In this document: positions 54,513 to 64,000 of the stretch, in pieces
How the letters are laid out: each line of letters begins with the position of its first letter
Numbering within the stretch: position 1 is the stretch's first letter
From: Climacteris rufus
Lineage: Eukaryota; Chordata; Aves; Passeriformes; Climacteridae
Direction of reading: 5' to 3'
DNA: 64,000 bases
NCBI GenBank assembly: GCA_013398175.1
Contig: VZRZ01007791.1
Span: forward strand, 1,420,456-1,484,455
Notes under the pieces: generated by a model
Told to the model about the DNA's origin: nothing
Databases searched by the model: none
What the model saw: the letters and a program-made list of their open reading frames with translations, nothing else
Position numbers and translations under genes: made by a program

Positions 54513-54573
54513 TTGCTCAGCAGATAGTCTGCTGCTGCCAGCAGACTGCTACTTCCCTTTGCATTGGGGAGGG

Positions 54574-54628
54574 TAGAGGCATCCAACATACAGAGAGATA
54601 ATTGATCAGCCCAAGATTACAGTGCTCG
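54574..54628 (+). repeat. Possible MIR core fragment
   Basis: AGAGGCATCCAACATACAGA followed by TGATCAGCCCAAGATTACAG resembles MIR 'gaggcacagagaggttaagtgacttgcccaaggtcaca'. Very eroded. Confidence 0.35.
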
Positions 54629-54799
54629 CCATGAAAATTAACACCTACTTACACTTGCCACACAGTTGTATTGCTGCAGCTGTTTCCTATATGTATTTTA
54701 ATTCAGTCTTGTACAGATATGCTTGCCATAACATTTTTTTCAGTTATATTCCTTTGATTGAGTTCAGGTGGCTGAAAATGAAATTCCTTACGAGTCCAA

Positions 54800-54856
54800 T
54801 TCCTTCCTTCCTTCCTGCCTTCCTTCCTTCCTTCCTTCCTTCCTTCCTTCCTTCCT
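54800..54856. repeat. (TTCC)n tetranucleotide microsatellite, truncated by a gap
   Basis: About 57 bp of TTCC units with one G interruption at 54817, running directly into unresolved bases. The true length is unknown. Confidence 0.95.
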
Positions 54857-54905
54857 NNNNNNNNNNNNNNNNNNNNNNNNNNNNNNNNNNNNNNNNNNNN
54901 NNNNN
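54857..54905. other. Assembly gap (49 N)
   Basis: Forty-nine undetermined bases follow the TTCC repeat, evidently because the repeat could not be assembled. An open frame spanning the gap is an artefact. Confidence 0.99.
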
Positions 54906-55825
54906 TAGACCACAATTGCCTTCAGAGGACTCTTTGGGAGCAGAGTTAGCTATTTTACGTGCACTATTTTGTAGCCATATAGATTAAACTCTTTGGGACA
55001 GGGTTTAGCTTCATGCTGTGTCTTGCACAGCACCAAGGAAGAGTTGTGAGCTGTGTTGACAGCTGTAGGTTAAAAGTTCACCATCTGATCCCCCTGCAAG
55101 TGCTGGCTACTTCTGTGTCTGTTTTGCTCCCATGGTGATCACAGACTTAGAGTCTGCTTCCTCCACACCCCTTAGATCAAACCAAATTTTTTCTTGAGTT
55201 TTAAGGTGTGCTGTGGAGCACGTTAATAGATGTAGGTTTTAAATAGAAAGATGTCATGGACTCTGACTAGTTTGAGAAAATTATTTTGTAATTTTGAGAG
55301 TGAATTGGTGATGTGCTGACTTGGGTGCTTCTGTAATGTCCTGTATATTGGGCAGGCAGGTGATTTAGAGGTGGAGCGGGTACTCCTGTGGTCCACTTTG
55401 TTTAGCAAAGGCAAGATCGAGTTGTCAATTCATAGTGCATGAGTTACAGGAGCTTTTGCTGCTGTGAAGGAAAGTCTGGAAAGGCCTGTCCCAGGTTTCC
55501 CTGCCTATTGTCCCTCCCCATCATTCAGTGTGGCTCAGGTGGGGTGTGCAGCAATGGCTGTGTGGGCACTGTGAGAACTGCTGGAGTTCCCCCTCAACAT
55601 GAGTTGAACCCTTGGTTGTCCCTGTGCTGCCAGAGAGGTGGTCAAGATTTTAGGATGGGTAACAATCATAAAGTATATAAACAGAAGAATATGGTGTTAT
55701 TTTACTGTTATTTATACCTGACTACTGTTCATCTGCAGTCCCAAAGAAGTTTGAAATTATTGTTTCACATTTCTCTGATTGGTATTTTGTGTGCTAAATC
55801 CAGATGAGCATCACATACATATACA

Positions 55826-55862
55826 ATCTATGAATCTATGAATGATTATGTTCTATGATTCT
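55826..55862 (+). repeat. CR1-like 3'-terminal octamer repeat
   Basis: Units ATCTATGA, ATCTATGA, ATGATTAT and GTTCTATGATTCT have the 8-bp periodicity and the ATTCTATG-type motif that closes avian CR1 elements. The upstream few hundred bases are not clearly CR1, so the body may be very short or fully decayed. Confidence 0.45.
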
Positions 55863-57649
55863 CCCCTAAAGTTTCTCTTTTGCTGTCAGACAGATGCACA
55901 CATACATTATGTGCACATGAGCATCTACCTGATTCTGTTGGTGGTATCTTGTTTCTGAAGGTCAGCACATTTAAATACACATTTGATGGTATGACAATGA
56001 GGTTTGCTCAACCTTGTTACTGAACAAACTACATGCTAAAAAGATCCTTATCCTTTGCTTTCCAAGTGGTGTTGCAAGAATTGAAAACAGGCATTACTAG
56101 GCTTTTAGAAGTTGATTACAAAAACTGTAATTTTGCTAGATTTGTTAGGTTCTTCTATGCTAATGTGAAGGAGGTTTGCCCTGCCAGTTTGTAAATGGAG
56201 AAAATACTGACCTCTAAATACTCTTGATATTCAGCAGCAGTTCAGTTGCTTCTGTATTCTGCAGACAAGCAGCCTCATTTGGTGAGATTTTGAATTTAAC
56301 ATGCAGATTATCAGTCCTAACCTCCACTTTTCATCAGACACACCATCATTTTATATAGTAGGGATTAGCACAGTTAAATTGTATTTTGAAATGGTTGCTT
56401 CAGCCCCCCTATCTGATTAGGGCTGGTTTGCTGATTTAGGGGATTTTACTTTGTCTCCATGCCTTATTCTCACTCATCTGAGTGTATTTGCTTTACTTCT
56501 TGTGGCTGGGTTGTATTACACTCCCAAATCTGTTGATATGGAGGACTGGGCAAGAGCATAACAACCCAGTATTCCTTCAACTCCCTGTCTCCAAGGTAAG
56601 GCTAATCAGCCTCTGTTGAAAGCAGCAGTCAGGGATTGCTTTATCTCCCTTACTTGTTTTTTAACTTGGTGGTGCCAGATGCTTCAGTGCATGCAGTGCC
56701 AGGAAAAGACTTGCACTCCCTGGATTAGTGGTGTCACTTCTGCACAAAGGCGTTTCAATATTGTTTTTTCCTGACCCAGTAACGAGGCTGATGTGGTAGT
56801 TAGGACTCCAAACATCATGCTTTTTGTCTCTGAGCTGAATTTTAACTTATTTTGTGTTTTCAGCATTTTTCACATCATGATGGTTTTTCACATTTCATGA
56901 TTAAGGAACTGGAACTATCTTTTCTGGTTTGAATCCTGTGCCTTAATCACTTCTTCATTTACCTGCTCTCCTGGCCAAAAAGAAACAATACAGGATTTCA
57001 TCCAAACCCTGCAGTGTTGTTTTACAGTCTTTGTGAATATCTAGCTATGTATTCTTCACAGGTTTAATAAAGTAAAAATTTGGGGGAGGGTGCACTTTTC
57101 TAACAGCAGTTCTACTCTTTGAAGTAAAACTATTTTCTACACGCGTGTGCTCTCCTAGGAAGGCTGGTAACATTTTATTTTAAAAATAGAAAACATAGCC
57201 CTTGTGGCTCTCCAGACTGCACAGTCTGAACATTGACTAAAGTATTCTTCAAAAAGCCACTGGGGATTTATTGCTCCCAATGTACAGCTGGAGAAAATGG
57301 GGAGATAGTTTAGTTGGTAGCAGTACTTTCACTCTGGTTGAGAACACAGACTGGATTGAGAAATGGGCAATTCTGAGCCTTGTGCTCCTTTTCACTAGTG
57401 CACAACCTGCCGCAGTAGAAATAGGCAGATTAAACCTTTTAGCTGATTAGAGTTGGTTTAAGCCTTTTTGGTTTGTATTATATATCTGTTCTGTTCAGAG
57501 ATACGAGTGAGAAATCACAAAACCTGTGGCTTACATTTAAGTATTTGGTTGGACTGTGTTTCTGCAACTAGGGATGATGCAGTGCAAAATAGATGGATTC
57601 TTCAGCAGAATACACTGGAGATCATAGCACTGGATTAATACTTGATTTC

Positions 57650-57795
57650 TATCCTCAGACCTATAGCAGCCCACCATACAAATGTAGGGAAATCACTTCC
57701 TTGCTCAGAGCCTGATTTGTTCTGTCAGTAAAATGGGAAGAATGATAGTTAGTTTATGCTCTGTATTTTGAGACCTATTAAAGACTTGAATAAAT
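57650..57795 (+). repeat. MIR SINE relic
   Basis: This is the best MIR candidate in the window. GGGAAATCACTTCCTTGCTC, AGAGCCTGATTTGTTCTGTC, AGTAAAATGGGAAGAATGAT and GACTTGAATAAATT follow the MIR 3' half ('gggcaagtcacttaacctctctgagcctcagtttcctcatctgtaaaatgggaataat ... gattaaatgagttaat'). The order and spacing are right. Confidence 0.6.
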
Positions 57796-60005
57796 TGCAG
57801 ACAACATGAATGCTGTGGCTCTGTCAGGGAGGTTGTTAGTACAGAGTTAAAAATGGAAATTGGTGAAAAACCAGTAACATTAGCAAATATTGAGAAAGAT
57901 AATTTACACTTAAAAAAGCTAGTCGTGTTTGCATAAATATGTGCATATGTGCACACACACATGAAATATGTGTAATATGATTAAATAAGCAAATGAGTTG
58001 TTTTCATGGGGGTTTAAATCTTCAGCCCTTCCTCAGGGTAGTGGTGTTCACTTGCACTCTGTTTGAAAGTGAAGTAAATAGATTTGAGTCTTTGCCTGTT
58101 GAAGACCTTGGAACCTGGAGAATTTGGAAAACTCATTTGTGGTGTTTAACCTCACTTGAACAGGTTTTCACGTTGAGTTTTGGTTTCTGTGGAAGTAGAG
58201 AGGGATCAGGTTGGGCAGATGAGCCTCCACCCAAGGTGATACAGAACAGAAGTGCCTTATCTTCTGATTTTGGCCTTTGACCCTATTTGCAAACCACCAG
58301 AAGATTCATACATATTAGCATGGATCACAGACTTGCACAGAATTTTGTTCTTTAATTACATTCATTATTACTTACTTTTTTGTGTAAGCTTGCACACTCC
58401 CAATCAGACTTGGACCTTGTTGTGGTAGACATTGTAAAATATAGTAAATGGCAGCATCTCCCTCTAAGAGTTTTTATCCTAAAAAGCAAACAAACAAAAA
58501 AAGATCCTGCTAATACCAAGCAGAAATTTATAAATGTCCTGTGCTGCTCTGATTATTATATCATGTACTACACAAATATATACTTCCACTCAGTCAGAAA
58601 TCTACTGTATGATTTTATATACATTTATATACATTTCCTTTAGAGCAAAACAATAGGATTAGCATAAACCAGTTCCAGCAAAAGCTTGAGAGAGAAAGCA
58701 GGAAAGGAAAAGACCTTCATGCATCCAAAACAGTAAGAAGTTTGAAAGGCAAATGTCTTCAAAGAGAGGGGTTGATTGGAGACTTCACTATTGGAGTGGT
58801 CTTCACTCCTTGTTTTAAGTTTATAACTTCTAAGGCATTAAAAATTCCTGTCAGCCATGTTACTAAAAAAAAACAAAAATAGAATTGATGTAGCTCTCTT
58901 TTTAATGCAATGCTACTGTTTTAAAATAAATTTTCTTCAAGTTTGCTCGTGATCATAATTACTTTTTTTGTGAAGGTGTTTGTGATGACAGTCACAAAGG
59001 AATCATGGTTGCTGGAATTCATTGTGAAGCATGAAGGAGAGGATGCTCTAGCTGACAGCTTTGTCTTAAAGCAGGCAAATTACAGATTTCTGTCTTAGGA
59101 AACAGGTAAAGACAGAGTATGTGGAGAAACAAAAATGGAGAGAAATTCAGTTGGCTCTGTAACTTTAATAGAGCTATAACTAGGAAAATATTGTCCACTA
59201 AATAATTGGTTCCAAGTCACTTATCTGCTGATTGCATGCAATTGCAGCTCTCTTTGCTTCTCCATGTGCAGCAACTTATAGATATGTCTCAGAATTTTGT
59301 TAAAAAATCTGGATTGTAATGATCTTAAAGCAGAGAGGTCATTTTTGTTTGAGAGAAGGTAATTTTATGTTGTTTACTCCAAGTTAATATTTGGTGTTGG
59401 CCAGAAGTAAATTATACTTGGTAAAGGTCAACATTAAACAGCTGAATCTCATGTATATACATAGTTAAGGCTACATATGTTTTTTTTCTCTTCAAGAGAT
59501 GGTGACAGTTTTGTCTCAGTGTGATCGTTGTGGTTAGCTCAGGAGAAAAACCACTTCATACAGTAACTTTAGCTGTTGGAGTTTCATATGTGATAGATAA
59601 AGTTCACATTCTTTATAAATGTGTTGTACACACAAGCATCACAACTATCCATTGGTACATTCTATAATATGTATGCTATAGAAGTGTTAGAGAAATGCAA
59701 GTTTAAATTAATTTAAAGGGCACAAATGGATGTGGCAGAGACAAGCCCAAGCAGTGTGCATATGAATTTGGGGATTTTTTTTTTAGATTACTGTGCTTCT
59801 ACTTGTCTAAGTGTGTACATGATAGCTGCAAGAGGATGAAAAGATTATTTGAAGTAAAGGAGGAAATCATATAAATTTCGAATGTTAAAAACAATCGAAA
59901 ACTTAGATTGTGTATTTTTTTAACTAATTTGAAAATGTGTATATGTTGCTGACACATTTTGTGATTTTAAACTGACACTAAAAGACTTTTGTGCTTTGTG
60001 TGCAG

Positions 60006-60165
60006 GTATATGTCTCGAGTCCATGGTATGCATCCTAAAGAAACCACACGTCAGCTGAGTTTAGCGGTCAAGGATGGTCTCATTGTGGAAACCCTGACGG
60101 TGGGGTGTAAAGGGTCAAAAGCTGGTATTGAACAAGAAGGATATTGGTTGCCAGGAGATGAGATT
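60006..60165 (+). CDS. ZMYND11: ZMYND11 second coding exon, residues 39-92
   Basis: After the acceptor at 60005 the frame, joined to the previous exon, reads K-YMSRVHGMHPKETTRQLSLA and continues VKDGLIVETLTVGCKGSKAG to GYWLPGDEI, matching ZMYND11 as I remember it. The exon is 160 bases and ends after codon 92 (phase 0) at donor GTGAGT (60166-60171). In known ZMYND11 the next residues (DWETENHDWYCFECH) begin the PHD finger, so this exon finishes the N-terminal winged-helix region: helix 'PKETTRQLSLAVKDG' and hairpin 'LIVETLTVGCKGSKAG'. SAMD1-type winged helices bind unmethylated CpG DNA; a similar role here is inference. Because 160 is not a multiple of three, skipping this exon would break the frame. 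No damage is seen. Confidence 0.96.
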
Positions 60166-63100
60166 GTGAGTATAAAGTCTTTGAGAAAATAAATCACCAT
60201 TTCTGATATCTTAGCATGAAACTTGTTTTAATTTGTATTTGAAGCTATTTATAGATTCTGTGTTGGTGCTTGTGAACAGGGAAATAATGCACTCTTAAAG
60301 TTTTTTAACCTTTTCTATTCCATAGAAGCTCTTTCTTCTTGAATTCTGAGTTTCCTGCTGTGAAAAACTGGCAAAGTCCTTTGCTCAGTTATCCCTCACT
60401 TTAATGTAGTATTCTCTTCTACAGTTGTACAGGAAGACAGTAAATGTTATTGGTATTACTTGAAATCCTCAGATGTTCTCAAATCCCAAAGATGGTGTGT
60501 TTAAAAATAAAAAGTCAAGAACTTTAATTAATCTTGCTTTCATCTGAATCTGACGAAGAACTCCCTTTCAGAAGTGCAACAAGAAATTGTACAATTGTAT
60601 GCAAACACACATTAAAAGTTGTGTTTACAGATACACAGGGCATTCAATTCAGAGGGATTTTCTTAACAAATTAGCTACAGGCATCCAAGTGTTTTTTGTT
60701 CCACTGGATGTGTAACATAAATATTAAAATTGAGTTAAATAGGTTGAAAGTTATGTGAAGGGAAGAAAAGCATGTTTTTGGTATTGTCCATAGCTGAGAT
60801 GGAATGCACTCACAAAGTGAGAATTGTCACATGAACTAGGAAAAAGCTTGCTTTGCCTTGTTCAAAAGCCTGATCTCTGTATTCACAAGACCACATTTTC
60901 CTAATTAAAAAGAAAAAAAAAAAAAGTTCAGCAAGGCTTTAAAGTACTTGAACTAGAAACTGGTGCTTTGGAATATAAATGGCATTAAATACTGATAGAA
61001 GGGTCAGCGTTGTGTCAGACATAGCTAATGCCTTAAATTTTGAGGAAACCCAGAAAAGCTCTAAAAACCATGAAAGCACTCATAGCAATATGGCAGTTAT
61101 TAGTAAGATCCTGAAAGTGAAACAGTGTATTATCTTTTGTTTTGTGGAAACAAGCAGTATCCATAACAGAACACATTATGGTCAAAATTATTCCACTTAC
61201 ACTAATTTAAAGTATTGAAATATGTGTTTAATGTATATTATGTCACTGTTAAGATTCTCATTCTAATTTCATTAGAAACCCTCAAGGGAGCCTTTAAAGG
61301 GTATGTTACTATTCTCCCTGGGAGGAGACATTTCAAAACTCCAGCTTAGTTCTTTTAGGTATTTCTTATGTCAGTTTTATCTGTTTAGAGGTGAGATTAA
61401 CTGTGTAGACTCAACAAGACATAAAGCCTGAGATCTGTGGTTATCTCAAGTATTCTGTATGTTTGTTTCCTCTATTGCTAAGAGAAAGGAAAAAAAGACA
61501 AAAAATAACCAAAATGCCTCATGATGGCCATTTCTTATATAGTCATTCAAATAATGTTCCTGCTGCTTATTAGCAACATTTGTTTAACAAAACTTGAAAG
61601 ATAACCAGCCTGTGAATTCCCAGCGAGTCATTAGAATTGTGCAATTATTTTATCTCTGAGCAGAAAGCATTGTCTTTGATTTGACTGAAGATGCTGTTTA
61701 AGTCACATTATGAATAACCCTTTAGTTAGAAGCATTGACTGTATTTTCAGCATGACTGCTAAGCACTGACACATTGGGCTGTGACCATGTGTGTGGTGGC
61801 CATCTCAGTAGTTTAGAACACCACATGTGACTTAAGTTTTGTGAAAAAATAAGAATCAGCTTCTGATCTAGGCCGTGTTTCAATAGTACCCAAACTCCAA
61901 CTTTTGCATCCTAGTACTGAATCAAAATGCTGCAGACAGATGGAGCAAAACACATTGACTTGGTATAAAGTCATTCTCTTTGTTCTTTTATGCAGAAAGT
62001 TTTAATGACTAACAAAGTGTCACTGTCATCACTCGACATCAGATCAAGTATATTCCATTCCCTGACAATTGGTGCAAACCCATGAAGTTTGGTGTGTTCT
62101 CTGCTCTGGACACACTGGATAGTTTTACAGATGCTTTGTCTGCACTTGATCAAGAGGTAGTTTATAGTTCTTTGTAATTCAGCACTGCTCAAATCTGGTA
62201 CTAATGACTGTAGAACCACGAGCTCAAGTTACATTTCAGTGAGGACAAACACAGAATCCTTTTTGGAGGTGCACTTGGAGGAGACAGAACTCTATGAAGT
62301 AGGGTTATTAATGTTGAAATAGGAATTGCAGGCTCATCAAATTTTAGCTCTTAATTATCCAGTTTGGTTTGACTGGTATTAGTGGAACTTGGAAAGCTCA
62401 TAATGGGAAAGAGAAGGACTTAAGAACCAATCCACCACTCACTGACAGTACAGGAATGCTTTTGGATTTTAGCTTGTTTCCTGGCACCACAGTGGAAGTC
62501 AGTAAACAGGCTGTTCCAAGGAGATAGTAAGGGGACACATTCTTATCATCCCTCCCCCCATTTTTTATTTGAGGATTTGGTTGGTGTGTTTTTTACACTT
62601 TTGAAGGTTTGGATCTGAATTTTAGCAAGTCAGTAAATTACTGGCCTTGGCCACAGAACTGCTGAGCACCTTTGTCTGTTACTGTAGGAGGTGCCTGACT
62701 AGAGGATGCCACAGGACATGAAAGTGCTGGTTTTGATGGTGACTACAGACTGATTGCTAAATAGTGACAATCACTGAAAGTATACAGACTATGAAAACAC
62801 AGCTCTATTTGGAAAAGATTCATTTGATAATCTATGGTGCTTGTTTAGAGTTTTCCAAACATTTGCCCTATCCAATAGATGGACATAATGATAGATTTGT
62901 GCAGTAAGGACATGATCTTTGATAGGGTTACTCTTGGCCTTCAGAAGAATGTGTTGAAAAAATTATTCTACTTTGCTCTCCTTGTTCTAGCAGTATGTTG
63001 AAGCTGTGGTAAAAAAAAATTAAGCAAAATCTCATGTATTTAGTAATTTCATACAAAAGAACAAGCTGAGATGCAAAGACAGAACAGTTTGAGGGCATCA

Positions 63101-64000
63101 GGAGGCCCTTTCAAAAGGGATGGCTCATGAAAATGAATGTTCAGAAAAACTGGGAAAAAAAAATGATCAGATTTAAGAGTATAAAATTATTCTCTTTTTC
63201 TGTCAGATACACGTGGGAGAAATATTTTTGTATAAGTTACTAAACTTAAAATGGGGAGTTGGTAGCAAAATGTACTGTATTCCAACTGATATTTAAGCGT
63301 TGGTACCTATACAAGAAATTTGCTGCAAATATTATACTTCCAGGGCATGTGCAGGTATTCATTTTGTTTGCTCATCTCCAGATGTTTTGCACATTTTCAA
63401 AATGTGTTCTCATCTTACAGGCTTTCTTATTTTGCAGATGATTAATGCATTTGACACAAAATAAATGAGATTATAATTTATTTTCCATTTTTATTCAGGA
63501 TTTTAGTTAGGAATTTTGCATTTTCCTGTTTGTTGATGCCATTATTATACAATTGAACAAAATCTCTGCAAAACAAAACTTCTTGCCTTGCAAGGGAAAT
63601 GTCAGGCCTCAAGTCGGGTAATGGAAGTTTACTTTTTTCTTTCTAAACGTTTTATTTCTATTTCTCACAGAACTTGTGGAATTTGAAAGTGCTATTTATT
63701 ATCAGCATTAAAAAAATCTCCTTGCTCTTTGGGTTTAGAAAAAGAATTTGAAAATCAGTGTTGTTAACTGTGTTTTCAATGTGGTTGATAGAAAGGAAAT
63801 TTAGTTCTTCAAGAAAATAATAATGAATCTTCTTACCTATTCATTACTATTTTCTGTTATGCCATGATTTTTATGTACTTTTGTCTGTGTAAAATAGTAC
63901 TCAGTCTAACCCCAAAGAAAGAAATTGAATTTAAGTACCAATGTCCTGTAGCTTTGGGGGAGGGGGGGTAGATACAGTTTTTAGAGTTAGTTTGTCTTAC
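60166..64000 (+). other. Start of ZMYND11 intron 3 (runs off the window)
   Basis: It begins with donor GTGAGT. The remaining 3.8 kb is AT-rich with a poly-A stretch near 60910-60925 and no exon, RNA gene or identifiable transposon. The exon encoding the PHD finger must lie to the right. Confidence 0.8.

Larger units (their letters stand above)
54906..60005 (+). other. ZMYND11 intron 2, second part: no gene seen
   Basis: AT-rich intron with the CR1-like octamer tail and MIR relic listed separately, a short duplicated TATATACATT unit at about 58614-58637 and a CG-containing palindrome at 57139-57148. It ends with a branch-point-like CTGAC (59972-59976), a T/G-rich tract and the acceptor GTGCAG, with AG at 60004-60005. 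Confidence 0.75.

Noticed and set aside
54622..54987. A 121-codon open frame crossing the N gap
   Set aside because: Much of it is repeated Phe-Leu-Pro-Ser-type residues from the TTCC microsatellite plus unknown residues. It is open only because of the repeat and the gap.
57260..57360. Possible additional MIR fragment
   Set aside because: Only 'acagctggagaaaatgggga' resembles the MIR core; the flanks do not continue in order.

Overview
This window reads as ordinary nuclear DNA from a bird. It is AT-rich, intron-dominated sequence with low repeat density. The repeats I can see are one antisense CR1 retroposon fragment with its degenerate terminal microsatellite, a second CR1-like octamer tail, and several badly eroded MIR/L3-type relics. 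I saw no operons, CRISPR array, phage, insertion sequence or tRNA/rRNA gene. The CR1 fragment resembles a type I recall from songbirds, so a passerine is plausible but unproven.

Only one protein-coding gene can be supported: the 5' part of ZMYND11 (BS69), on the plus strand. Two coding exons are visible. The first (coding part 42821-42936) carries the initiator ATG and codons 1-38 plus two bases. The second (60006-60165) completes codon 39 and runs to codon 92. Together they encode the first 92 residues, which as I remember the vertebrate protein is the whole N-terminal SAMD1-like winged-helix region. The PHD, bromo, PWWP and MYND parts lie beyond the right edge.

Layout: 1 to about 720 is a dense CpG island, probably the ZMYND11 promoter and non-coding first exon. 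About 720-42801 is a roughly 42-kb intron, if that island is the promoter. It contains small microsatellites, a CR1 fragment (35003-35262), ancient SINE/LINE relics and a second small CpG-dense patch (about 40040-40690) 2 kb before the start codon. 42937-60005 is intron 2 (17,069 bp), with a TTCC repeat running into a 49-base assembly gap. 60166-64000 is the beginning of intron 3.

No undescribed gene system was found. The leads worth a second look are the CpG-dense patch at 40 kb, an acceptor-donor juxtaposition just before the start codon, a cryptic exon-like unit at 27.9-28.0 kb, a minus-strand 3'-end-like region at 37.4-38.3 kb, and a few perfect or near-perfect palindromes that look like regulatory sites.
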